Assembly: GCA_965153455.1 (NCBI GenBank)
Contig: OZ234500.1
Location: forward strand, 14,507,579-14,571,578
Length of the DNA stretch: 64,000 nt
Direction: 5' to 3'
Origin: Sphagnum compactum
Lineage: Eukaryota; Bryophyta; Sphagnopsida; Sphagnales
The position numbers and the translations under genes are program-made. Shown here in pieces: positions 49,236 through 60,161 of this stretch; positions within the stretch are counted from its first letter, which is position 1; each line of letters begins with the position of its first letter. The notes under the pieces are model-generated. The model ran no database searches and had not been told where the DNA came from. It worked only from the letters and a program-made list of their open reading frames with translations.

Positions 49236-50885
49236 ATGTCTGACCAGGAGGGGCTCAAGCAGAAGTTTTTGGTAAGTTTCTATAATCTCATCATTTTGTA
49301 ATCTCTGTGTTCTTTCCCGCAGCTCCAATTCTCTCATCGTTCATTGGTTTGGGATCCTCCTCCACAATGTCGCCACAGTTCACAGGGTAAGAAAAGGCAA
49401 TGTTACAGTATTAGTCTCCAGGAAGCAGGAAGCAGCTGCAAGGAGTCCAGGGTACAAGTAGTCATCAAACACTGTTCCCAGTACTGTCCTGACTTCTGAG
49501 CCTCCTTTGAGGGAAAGATTTGGTTGAAATTAGTTCACTTTTGACAATGAGACATGGACATATAGACAAGTGCACAGCAAGAGTTAGCCACTGGGTTTGA
49601 AGTAGAGAACATTTTAGTATACTACAGATTATAACTGCGTCATTCTTGTTTTCTTGGCTCTGCCCTTCAGGATAGAGACATTGTAATGCACCCAGAAACG
49701 GGCCAAAAGTTTCGTTTTTCTCCCTTCATTCTAGGGTCATATGGATCCACTATCGAAACATTCTAGGCATCACTATTGATCTCTTGGGCTTCAACATGCT
49801 AACTAACATTAATTCCAATTTAGTATGTTGAATTTTTATCATGGTTACGGATGTTATTTTAACGGCAGAAGACCTTACGCAACGAGCCTCTTGTTTTCAT
49901 AGTTGCCAAAACTAACCCAAACTAGCCCAAGTACAACTTTTCTATTCTTTTCCAAATGTAATGACGTGTTAGCAGTCTTCATCAGATGCAAAGTTGGGAA
50001 TCTGCAATTATACTCTTGGCAAAGGTTTGCTACATATAAAATTGACCAGCTCAGTCATCTGGATTGAATATTGCAGCAAGCTGTTGACCAGGACGATAGC
50101 TTGAACGCTGACCAGAAGAAGGAGAAGAAACACAAAATCGAGAGGGACATCGCCGCTGGAGTGATCACCGCGGGACTAGGCTATGAGGTAATACAAATTT
50201 GGGCCCCAAAATAAACTAGTTTTGTATGTTTATCCAAAGACTGACGAAAGTTCCCAACTTTTTTTCGTTTTTCGTTGAGTTTATATGTATGTGAATGAAT
50301 TTACAAATCGTAGGTAACATGAGCAAGCCTTCTAGGAATTGATCAAATAGCAACGATAATTTAAGACTTTCTGCAGTATTCAAAAGGTGGAGACTAGAAG
50401 GACAGTCTCATATTGCATGTAATTTTGTGAGGAATTTGTCTGTTGCCTTTTGTATGAATATGTGGAAGCCAAGGCCGTAGGACGAGGGCTGAGATAAATC
50501 TGTATAGATTTATGAACCCACCTTATAAATAGTGGGAACTGTACAAAGTGTAAGAACCATCTTAAAATGAAATATACTCTCTCTAGTGTGAGGTAAATTA
50601 CACCAGAGAGGAAACTTTCCAAAGCGTAGAATCCATCCTTAAATTGAAATATACTTCCCCTTTTGTGAGGTAATTACACTAGAGAGATGCGCCTCTGTTT
50701 TACACAAGAAATTTTGAAGTACTATAGGCGTTTTTAATTCCAATATTTGTGACTTCTGCATTTTTCTTACTCATTAATTGGAGATTGGGGGTTTTTCTGA
50801 TGGAATCCAGGAATATAAGCACCATGAGAAGAAAAAGGCAGAAGAGGCTCAGGGTGGTGGTGGCGGAGGTGTCTTTGGTCTGTAA
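49236..50885 (+). CDS. Small Lys/Gly-rich protein, gene B (three exons)
   Basis: Exons 49236-49271, 50077-50187 and 50811-50885; same phase-0 introns as gene A. The product is 73 residues, differing from A at about ten positions: the N-terminus ends LKQKFL; A's LNDDQKQQ is LNADQKKE; KIEKD becomes KIERD; YA becomes YE; there are six Gly instead of seven, and the end is VFGL. In exon 2 I count 15 nucleotide differences, 9 of them in codons that do not change the residue, and the core HKIE-DIAAGVITAGLGY is otherwise unchanged. This suggests the protein is still selected. Intron 2 is ~400 bp longer than in A owing to an insertion. Function is unknown; see gene A. A poly(A) signal AATAAA lies at 51110-51115. 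Confidence 0.88.
50370..50745. mobile_element. Insertion in gene B intron 2, possible solo LTR
   Basis: Absent from gene A's intron 2, where flanking GAATTGATCAAATAG and CTTACTCATTAATTGGAG are conserved. It contains a TATA-like ACCTTATAAATAGTGGGAACTG followed by GTGTAAGAACCATC, an arrangement typical of plant LTR promoters. A ~75-bp internal direct repeat is present (GTGAGGTAAATTACACCAGAGAG and GTGAGGTAATTACACTAGAGAG). Exact ends and target duplication are not clear. Confidence 0.5.
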
Positions 50886-51109
50886 ATAAGACTTGGAGAC
50901 TGCAAGTTATTCCAGTACAATACCTATGTAAAAGAGGGCTGAAAGCTCTATAGAGTGTGTATAAATGTTGAAAATCAGCTGGTGGTGGAATTTCGGTGGC
51001 TAGCTGATAGAATGCACAGATTTCCAATTACATCAGAACTGCTGGGTATTATATAATGGTGTAACACATGCTAGCTGTCTGTCCACAGAGATCGACTGAC
51101 AGCTATATG

Positions 51110-51115
51110 AATAAA
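51110..51115 (+). terminator. Gene B poly(A) signal AATAAA
   Basis: AATAAA within ATATGAATAAATCTTG, 225 bp after the stop and in the same context as in gene A. Confidence 0.75.
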
Positions 51116-51354
51116 TCTTGTATATTTTGGCTGTAATCTTGAGTTTTGAACTAAGTTGCTGTTATGTTTTTATGTTTTGGACATTTTATTGGCCATGCCT
51201 TCAGGCGAACACTACCCATTCAGCTGGGTCTACAACACCTTCTTGTTAGGAGTAGCTTGCAAGGGATGTCACATGATCTTATATCCCCCTTATTTTAAAG
51301 ATCCTACTCCATTATTTTGCATCTCAATTTTAAAAAATTCATATGCTTTCTGAT

Positions 51355-53055
51355 GTTTGCATGACAAATTTCAATCTTGCTTTGCTCACCACCCTCCACA
51401 TTTGCCTTGGCTGCAAACGAAGTGATAAAACTTCTGCAAATAGCATAGAGGAATTTCCATTGAAAATTTGCTTACATTAACCCATCCCATACCTTGACGA
51501 TTGAATGAAGGACAACAGGCTATATGTAAAAAAATTCTCAGCAAGCGAAAATTAATAACATTTCTCTGGAAGTTGACCATGACCACAGTGCAATTCTTTC
51601 AAACCCCTCTCAAATCAGCTAATCTCACATATTCGTTAAGAAAGCTTAAATCTGCCACACCCTGAAAATTCAAACATGTGTCATGTGCATTCACCATGAA
51701 CAACTAGCAGTGGATAATACATGAGCCTTACATTTGCTGATTCACATTGCAGCAGGCACTGTGAAAATGCAATGAACTCAAACAAGAAATACAAAATTCC
51801 GAAAAAAACTTTCAGACTGAGTGAAGGAGTAGGACCAAGGGTGTTAGAGTCACTTCAATTCATAAGGTGGCTTGAGCACATTCACTAAAGAGATGGTGTT
51901 GGTTCCTTCAATAACAAGAACCAAGCCTTGATGTCCCTGAATCCATATTGGAAAATATAGCAGTTCACAAATCAAGTGCAAAACTCCTTGTTCGACTCTG
52001 TTATCTTTGGAGCTTGTTAGCTCATTTTAGACATGCAAATTTTTTATGCTCTGCCATGTAACACTGAATTCTTGCTCATATTCCACAAGTACCTTAATTG
52101 TTGTGATTTGAAATATGTTTGCAATTGTGTGTCAATATGTGGTTTCACTTTCTTCAGCTTGTTAGAATGCTGAATACAATTGATATGGAAGTTTACTATA
52201 AGTCATATGATGGTCATTTTGGAAATTCATTTACTGTGCAAGTTTCAAGGCATGACATGATTCACATATACTGGCAAGTTACAACCCAAGCAAGTTACAA
52301 CCCCAGATATGCTTATGGAGTACATGCAACTCCTAGGAATTATCCTTGAGAACTTTTCCCTCTTAATCTGTGGTTAATTGGTGTATGAACTAATGATGAT
52401 AATTCCAAGTTCTGGACTAGTCCTAGATCTGGTTTACAGGTGCGAGCTTCTAGAATAACTTGGACTGGCCATGTAACTAGCCTCTTGCTGGAATTGGACC
52501 CGAAATTGGACCCTTCGTGTATGAACCCAAACTGGAAGTGCATCCACACTGCAACCAGAACCTACATTATTATCCTGTAAATGCTCCTACTCCCCCCTTA
52601 AGCTACCTTGGTACCTACCTCTGTAAGTGGCTAAGTAACACAGGAAAGTAAATAGGGAGTGTAATTGGGTACTCTTTCAATAAGTAGGGAAGGAACCAGT
52701 GTTGGGTGATCCTTTAAATGTTCAGGGACAGATACTTATCAATTATATATCCAGTTCTCTATACACTTAACTGGCGGGCATCAAACACTTAAAGAACTGG
52801 AGGTCCTAGGACCTCCAGATGTGAAGGGTTCAAAGAACCTTAGCAACTTAAGAACTGGTGATGGTGATGGCCTAGAGCTTTTACGAAGCTCCTATTAGGT
52901 TTGTTGAAAGCAATGTTCAGTTCTAGTTCTTTTCTTATGCTTGGGATGTTTGTTAAAGAAGTTAATAGTATTGAAACATGCACATTGGATGTTTGAAGAC
53001 CAATTAAGAAGAGGGCTACAATTGGACATAACTTCCTATTTGATTTTTTGGCTCC
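51355..53055. other. No recognised gene; possible outer end of an hAT element
   Basis: CAGTGTTGGGTGATCC at 52697 resembles the M3/hAT-type terminus and lies ~360 bp before the transposase relic, but no matching right end was found after 57460. Other open frames here are short and unrecognised. Confidence 0.35.
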
Positions 53056-53059
53056 ATAG

Positions 53060-53836
53060 ATCCATTTGAAAAGGATCACAAGCAACAACAAACATTCTTA
53101 CAAGATTCGACACTTTTTATCACCAAATCTTCTTTACCACTTCAAATTGTTGAAAGTGTTAGGATACAACATTTAACATTGTAGTTGTGTTCACAAATGG
53201 TTTTTGGAAGGAAGACCTTCAGAGAAAAGTCCCACCCAAGTGGGTGAAACTTGTATGTACTATCAACCTTGGCAAAATGGTTATCAACAATTGCAACTTT
53301 TGATTTTTAGATATCAGTTTGGATGTCCACGACATTTTTACCCTTGTTATCAACTTTGTTTTTGAAGACTAGCAATACAAACATGTTACAATAGAGCTTT
53401 TTGAAGCAATTGATATAGGTGGTCAAGCCATGATAGTGAAGCTTGATGCTTTGCATGACAAATATGGATTATGAATAAAAATGCTTGCTAATAATGTCAA
53501 TGATGAAGGTGCAAACTCAAGAGTGATGACCATAACTTTGAAAGTTGTGTGTTATGAAAGCTTGGGATTGGAGGACCCTTTCCAAGGCACATGCTTTGGG
53601 CACACCATGTCAAATGCTTGCTAGTACAATACAACAAAGGACAAAGTTTGAGTGGGCTTGCATGACATTTATATCTAATCTACACAAGCAAATATTCAAA
53701 AGTGTAACACATGGCTTAAGAAATCTAGGAAAGGCCATCAAGAATAGACAAAGGCTTACATAATGTGGGTATGCAACCACAGAAACTCAACACTCCTATA
53801 AAGACAAGGTGAAAATTTGCCTTCTTTGCAAATAAG
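53060..53836 (+). pseudogene. hAT transposase pseudogene, N-terminal/middle part
   Basis: hAT transposases are RNase H-fold DNA transposases with a C-terminal dimerisation domain. Reading across frameshifts, the order of blocks matches a plant hAT family I recall: LFITKSSLPLQIVESV near 53110; GREKTF-like basic block near 53210; HVTIELFEAIDIGGQA near 53390; LHDKYGL then MLANNVNDEGANSRVMTITL near 53460-53540; ESLGLEDPFQGTCFGHTMSN near 53560; WLKKSRKGHQE near 53715; KLNTPIKTR near 53785. The DEG and TCFGH blocks are typical of the catalytic core. There are at least four in-frame stops and several frame changes, so it is dead. The coding similarity stops at FANK (53836), where a ~2.5-kb interruption begins. 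Confidence 0.82.
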
Positions 53837-53860
53837 TTTGTTTATTATTTACATGACTTT

Positions 53861-55615
53861 GCCAAATTGTAATTAATTGTCAAATTGCATGAATTTTGTT
53901 CTTGTTTCATTGTGTTTTGTGAAGTGCCATCAAGATGGTGTTCAGACTCTTAAATAGAAGAAAACAAAAGTAGCATAAGTCTTTTGTTGTTTTTTGATTA
54001 TTCTGGTCTTAAATTTGTTGGATTTTGAGGTCCATGATCATTGAACGTGCAACACCAAGTAAGCTCCAATGGACTATTATTTTGGTGTAAAGCACATCTA
54101 GTTGATGTTTTCCCTAGTTTATTTTTTTCAATTGTACAAGTTTTAGTCTTTCATGTACATTGATTAAATGTTTACCTACTACTTATAAATTTTCTTTCAT
54201 CACATGTTTCAAAGTTTATGAAAAATTTAAGGTGCTCATATCATATGAATGAGGAAAAAGGCAAATGAACATAGGTAGGTATATGTTGACTCTTAGACCA
54301 TGAGATTTCAACCAAATTACATTGAATTGTCAAATAATTCCAAGAATTTTGTTTATAGTTTTCTTGTTTTTTGTGAGTTGCCATGAAGGCATTGTTATAG
54401 CCACCAAAGCAAAAGAAACAACATAACAACATAATTCTTATGTTGTTTTGTGACTACTATGGTCTTAAACTTATTGGCTTTTGAGGTCCTTGATTACTTA
54501 ACACACAACACCAACTATAAGCTCCAATGAAATTATTTTTTATGCAAAACACATGGTAAAAATTAATGATGCCTACCTTAGTTGATTTCTTTTAGTTGTA
54601 CAAGTTTGTCTTTCTTATACATTGATAATATGTTTACCTATTGGTTACAAATTATTTCTCACCACCTATTTCAAAGTTTATGAAAACTTCAAGGGACCCA
54701 TCATCATATGAATGAGATAGAAGGCAAATGATTATAGGTATATGTCAATTAATGGACCATGAAATTTTAACCAAAGGTGAAAGCACATTACAATGGTCAA
54801 AGATTGTTGTCACAAATATTACTTTTTGAAATTACATGTTTTTAAACTTCTACCAAGCTAATATTGAAACAATATTTTGCAAATAATACTTGGAATAAGG
54901 TATTTCAGAACCCAAAGAATAAGATTGTAAAAAAAAATCCCATTTTCAAATTAATATTAAATGATTGAAAAATATATTAATGAAAAAATTGTAATTGTAC
55001 CAATATACTGCAAAGTGCAAATATACTTCAAAAACCATTCAAAAAATTACCAAATTTGATGAAATATTCAATCATATATTACATATGAGTTCATTGTCCC
55101 ATTTCAATTCTATATGAAAAGTTTTACTCATGTGATTTCACAAAAAATATTTGGATGTTTTTCATTCAAATAAGCATAAATGTGTAATACATATAATTTT
55201 TTTTGAAAAAACACTATCATTTGAAAGATAACAAGAATTGTGAGGGAAGATTTGTGTCCAAAATCCATTTTCAATGTTTCTCAAAACACTAAATGAAATG
55301 AAAAAAAATTGCCCCCAAAATAATATAAAATGTATCAAAAATGACATTTTCGTGCTTGAAATGTACCACCGTAGTGTGTTTTCACCCCAAATTACATTGA
55401 ATTATCAAATAATTGCATGAATTTTTTTTAATGTTTTCTTGTGTTATGTGAGTTGCCATGAAGGTGGGCATTACAACCACCCAAGCAAAAGAAAAGGGAT
55501 AACAACATAATTCTTATGTTGTTATATGACTACATGGTGATCTTAAACTTGTTGGATTTTAAAGTCCTTGACTATTTAATACACAACACCTAATAACCTC
55601 TAGTGCTATTTTTTT
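53861..55615 (+). repeat. Tandem repeat, ~450-465-bp unit, three copies
   Basis: Unit 1 spans 53861-54310, unit 2 54311-54775, and unit 3 55387-55615 (truncated). Shared landmarks: CCAAATTACATTGAATTGTC or variant, GTTTTCTTGTGTTTTGTGA, GTTGCCAT-AAG, TCTTATGTTGTT, TTGGATTTTGAGGTCC, CTCCAATG, and ATATGAATGAG with AAGGCAAATGA. Units 2 and 3 are separated only by the MITE at 54776-55386. Confidence 0.85.
54776..55386. mobile_element. MITE family M4, copy 1 (611 bp) with readable empty site
   Basis: Ends GGTGAAAGCACATTAC and, reverse-complemented right end, GGTGAAAACACACTAC. Flanked by CCAAA at 54771-54775 and CCAAA at 55387-55391. The tandem-repeat junction at 54311 reads ACCAAATTACATTGAATTG without any insertion and serves as the empty site, confirming the boundaries and a 5-bp (at least 3-bp) target duplication. 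No coding capacity. Confidence 0.88.
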
Positions 55616-56327
55616 TGTAAGGGTACCAATAGTTGAAATCATTTATGTTTTCAATTTCCAATTTCACTATAAATGCCAATGTTAGACATTTAATTAAAAT
55701 ATAAAAACAACAAGTAATGTTTTTGCAAGTAAAAGTAACCATTGTAAAATTTCAAATTTTATTGTAAATGTGATATCATTGGTGGGATTATTAATTGATT
55801 GTTCATTTTGCGTATTTTGCCATTCTTGCACCTTACATGTAACATTTAAAGAAAAAAGGTTGAACTTTGGTTTTGTGACAAACACTTGTAATTAACCCTT
55901 AAAGATGATCACTTTGTGCATATGCCCAAAGAATGAACCCTTCTTAAAAATATGTCCTAAGTTTTTTGACAATAGGCTTGGATGAATTTAATTTTTGATT
56001 AATCTTTCAAACATGTTAGATTTGTGAGGTGCAAGTTTTAGTGAAACTTCAAGTGTATTTTGTGAATTTAAAGGTAAATTGGTGTTTTACAATTGAATCT
56101 ATGTTGTGAATCTATAGGTTCTACACAACCCAATGTTTTGGTTTTGTGAACTTCACAACTTAAAAAAATTTCTAATGGGTTGTACAAGTCCTACCTTTTA
56201 CTTGAAACTTAAACTTGTTGCAAAATTAGTTACAAATTCCAATGCAACTCATGTTGTATTTATGTATTTGTTAATCTTGATTTTAAATTATTAAACAATT
56301 AAACTTTAATTGTATTTTGCTTGCAAT

Positions 56328-57459
56328 TTTGTAAGTAAATGTATCATGTTCCAGGATGCCCTCTTATATTAAGAAGTCATTAATTATCTTATGTTATGGT
56401 TGACAAACACAACCTTGTGTTGTTAGTTGAGTGCTTCCATTATTGACATGGAATATTGTTCAAAATTTCATTGATAACCTTTCTCCTATTGTTTTGGCAT
56501 ATTGTTCAAATTGTCATTAATAACTTTTCTCCTATTGTTTTGCATATTGTTCAGATTGTCATTGATAACTTTTCTGCTATTGTTTTTGCATGTGTGCTTA
56601 ACTAATCTCAAGGGCATTGGTTGTTGAATAACACATTCAATGTAGCAATCAAGTTATGACCTTGAAATTTCAAGGAAACGTATACAACCTTCTTATATTA
56701 GATTGTAACAATGATGATGACACGTTGGCTAGGTATGAGATTGAGTTGCTTCAAATTTCTACGAATATCAAGAGACAAGTGATTTTTGTTTTGGATCATT
56801 TTTTTCCCTTGTGAATGTTTGAGGACAAGAAAGCTCTCAATATGTTGTATCTAAGGTTGATCCCCCAATACAAGAATTTTTGCTTGTCTTTTCATTTATT
56901 TGTCATGAGGAAGGAAAATTTCTAGTTTTAAATGAATATGATAAAAAACATTGTGCCCAATGTGGTTAAAATGTTATGAATAGCTACATCATGTTTCAAC
57001 TCCCTCCACATGATTCACAATTTGTTGAAGGGGAAATGAATGCCAACAATTACTTGGATATCTTCAAGATGAAAAGTTTTAGTAATGAGTCTACAAAGGA
57101 GTGTGTGAATTGGGAGTTTTTATTATTAGATGGTTTCAAGTTGACATCAAGGAAATTAGTTGCCCTTTGTTGTGGTGGAGCAAACATGAAACCATTTTTC
57201 CCACAATGGGGTTGTTAGTGTGGCAAAAAATGGTTGGGTAGTTGGGTTTCAAATTGAAACAGAACATATATCTCCATTGGTTGCTATCCTTACAAACCTA
57301 CATCAATGCAAGTTGCAAATAGATAAGCTTGAAAGGCTAATTTTTGTGAACAAAAAATGGCCTAACAACTTGAGGCTTGGTTGCAATAATCCAAAGGATA
57401 TGGAAGAGATGGTTGAACTTGAAATAGAATTGGCATGTGAGTTGGAAGAAGAATTTTAG
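56328..57459 (+). pseudogene. hAT transposase pseudogene, C-terminal part with dimerisation region
   Basis: Continues the relic at 53060-53836. Seen blocks: SKCIMFQDALLY (56334), SLIILCYG (56368), IVQIVIDNFSAIVFACVLN (56546) then SQGHWLLNNTFNVAIKL, KKALNMLYLRLIPQYKNF (56830, the usual HNMLALMLDPRFKSL block), NNYLDIFKM (57046), and VGFQIETEHISPLVAILTN with LERLIFVNKKWPNN (57238-57370), the hAT C-terminal dimerisation region. The last 80 codons (57220-57459) are uninterrupted and end in an acidic ELACELEEEF. A stop at 57215-57217 and others upstream disable it. A 45-46-bp stretch encoding IVQ-IDN-SPIV is triplicated at 56453-56590. Confidence 0.85.
56453..56590 (+). repeat. Three tandem copies of a 45-46-bp coding segment
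   Basis: ATATTGTTCAAAATTTCATT, ATATTGTTCAAATTGTCATT and ATATTGTTCAGATTGTCATT start successive units, each ending CCTATTGTTTTG or variant. One copy corresponds to the ancestral transposase; the duplications arose within the dead or dying gene. Confidence 0.85.
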
Positions 57460-59845
57460 GGTGTTTATGAACACCATGATATTTTTGGTTCGCACAATTG
57501 ATAAGGCCATATGTAGTTGTCAATTTCCCATCAATTTGTATCCTGTTTTTGGTAATTTTACACATGAATTAATACATTGGATATCAATGTTTTGTGTCCA
57601 TTATCCACTATGCACATATTATATGTTTGTGTTGAACTTGTGATGATTTTAAAATTGCACATGAGATTTTTTTTCTTCATTTAATCCTCTTTCGCATTTG
57701 AAGTGCAACAAGGTTTTGAGCTTACCTTCTCATCAAAGAATTCAAGTGAGGTACTAAAGAATTGTTTTGAAGTATATTAATTAGTTGATTATGAAAGGGT
57801 TATTTGTTGAATTGTTCAAAACTTTTGCAAGTTCTATTGGTGGGGAACATTTAGGAGCCTTGAAATAAATCTTGAGCCCTCATTAATTTATATTGACCAT
57901 CATTTCTTTTGAACCAAAAAAAATCTACAATCAAATGTTTTTTAGTAATAGACTAAATGCAAAAAAATTAGGATCATATAATTGTGGTTGTGATCTATTG
58001 TAGTAGCATGGAAATGCTTGTTGTCTACACCTTTCTTGGTGTTTTTGAGCAAATTAGATATTTGGATATGATTGGATTTGTAAACTTCTAAACAAGTAAG
58101 CTTCCAAATTAAAAAATTATAGGAATTACAAACTTTAGTCAACAAACTCATTGGTTTATACTATAGGTCCAATATTCTAGGTTCATTTTCAAGCCAACAT
58201 TATGCAAGCCAGTGTTTCCAACTACCACAACTCGGATAATTAAATTTTATCTTTTCGTTGATTGCATCTAATGTGCTAACATAATAACAAACTCCTCACT
58301 TTATACTACATGTCCAATCCAAGTCCATTTTTAAGCCTCTCCATTTTAGCTTGTAGGTTAGAAAGTGCTTTGCCATCCACCCTAAACAATCCCATTGGAA
58401 CAACATCTCCACTCATGGGCATTGTGCGGGATTGAACTACTAATGAACCACTAGCACAAGTTAGCACATAAAGGCTGGTCTTTCTAGTTGTTGCAACTCA
58501 ATGTGTACTTTTCACCCTCTTTCTTTAATTACATCTAATGTGCCATCTAATTGGAGTAGCCAAGGTTGGGAGTTGACAGAGATTCACATTGAAATAAGCT
58601 CATGAATGATAAGGAAATTTCATGTGGTTTCTATCCTTTTGTTTAGTGATGGATGGAGAATCATTATACTCTCTATATATTGTTAACTACACTGCTTGAT
58701 GGAGAAGCTGTAGCTTTGCTATTTTGTGTTCAAAAATTCAAAGTTCAAATTCAACCCTCATTATTATTATTCGAGTTGAAGATCCTTTGGGGGAGGCAAT
58801 GAAGTACTTGAAGCTTTTGCAAGACCACTCTACATACTCACTTGAAACACATCTTTTTGCACTTGCAGTCTAATTCCAAAAACAAAAAATATATATATTG
58901 GCACTTCAAGTTTATATGATGTGATTTCAAATTGCAAGAATCTGGGTATTTTTTCAAGGAGAACTGGACATGGATGGTTTTTTTGGAACATCACTTGTGT
59001 GCATCATAAGATAGCATTGATATTGGCAAAATTGTGTCCATAGAAGTGGTTGATAGTTGATACACCAAAGAAAGACCTCTTCTCACTTTGTTTGGGAAGT
59101 TTGTCATTGAAAAGAAAATCTCTAAAATACAATAGGACTACATATACACAGGCCTGTCTATAGGCTACACATTTGATGGCTCTGTACAAAACTGTCGCCA
59201 GTTATGTCGAAATCGCCTTGGGAGGCTTGCCACTGCTGCTACACTACAAAATTGAAGAAAAAACATTGGTGCTGGTTCACTCTGGCCCAAAACCTGACCC
59301 TAAAAGTCCCCAAAATTTACATGTCAGGAAACTAAGGTTTTTTGATTGAAAAGTGTTACCGCCCTACCTTTACCATTCCGACTGTAATTGGGTGAATTAT
59401 TTTTCATTTTTTCATTTTTTCATTCCGACAATAAACAAATGTATAGCACAATGCTTTAATCCAGCATCCCCAATGCCATTTGCACACTCGCAAATTGTCC
59501 TTTATTCCAACATTTGAGGCAGTTAATTTTCAGAAATTGACAATTATGAAAAATATTTTCATTAGTGCTGAAATGGTAAAGATAGGATAGTATCCCCCCA
59601 TCCCTTAGGGTTTGAATGGTTGATCAGGCCTTGTTGATACCCACACAATGTTAGGTGGTAGCTCCTGGATTGTTATTAACATACTACCCGAATATCTTAA
59701 AATATGTATAAGGGGCATGCATGTTTCCTTGGGCCTCCCCTAATTTAAGGGTCCCCGCAACTTAGCCAAGGCCCAAGGGAGCAGCCATTCCCCAACATAA
59801 GGGATGAAAGGTTTTTTATTCAAATGGTAGAAGGTCTACTGTGAT
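57460..59845. other. No recognised gene
   Basis: AT-rich DNA with short open frames on both strands and no recognisable domain. A small hairpin lies at 59737-59785 (CCTTGGGCCT and AAGGCCCAAGG). The right terminus of the hAT element was not found. Confidence 0.4.
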
Positions 59846-59849
59846 CAGC

Positions 59850-60161
59850 CATTACAACACAATGTGGTTTTTTCCACACAATAGTCAGTTGTGGCTTGTG
59901 ACAAAAGTGTGAGGTAATGTTTTTGCTTTCATCCATTACAATGTACAATATGTGATGTTAATTGTGGCATATAATACATTAAAATTGTAGGTTGACATTA
60001 AGTTGTGACAGATATTACACAGATACCAAATTAGAATTTTAATGTAACATATGCCACAATAAACATTGCATATTATACATTATAATAGATGAAACCCCAA
60101 ATTAGTTTACTTCACATGTGTGATGAGCTGCAACTTATTGTGTGAGAAAAGAGGATTCTTC
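59850..60161. mobile_element. Foldback MITE family M2, complete copy
   Basis: The left arm ATTACAACACAATGTGG then CCACACAATAGTCAG mirrors the right arm TTATTGTGTGAGAAAAGAGG. Inner arms GTTAATTGTGGCATATAA and TATGCCACAATAAACAT also mirror each other around 59990-60050. Same family as 47841-48153 and 6612-6736. Confidence 0.8.

Larger units (their letters stand above)
44100..51350 (+). repeat. Segmental duplication, block B
   Basis: Direct-orientation partner of 37070-42740. It is longer because it holds an M2 MITE (47841-48153), an intron-2 insertion in the gene (about 50370-50745) and unique spacer. Gene-proximal parts are the best conserved; the 44.1-45.5 kb end is more diverged. Confidence 0.85.
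53837..56327. other. 2.5-kb interruption inside the hAT pseudogene
   Basis: It begins after TTTGCAAATAAG (53825-53836) and ends before TTTGTAAGTAAA (56328-56339). These two 12-mers agree at 9 positions and both encode the FA(S/N)K part of the transposase, so they may be a target duplication. No terminal inverted repeats are apparent. Contents: three copies of a ~450-465-bp tandem repeat, a MITE, and ~700 bp (55615-56320) of unassigned AT-rich DNA. It could alternatively be an intron that expanded. Confidence 0.6.

Noticed and set aside
57220-57459. Intact 79-residue gene
   Set aside because: It is the uninterrupted last stretch of the hAT transposase relic, encoding only its dimerisation region.
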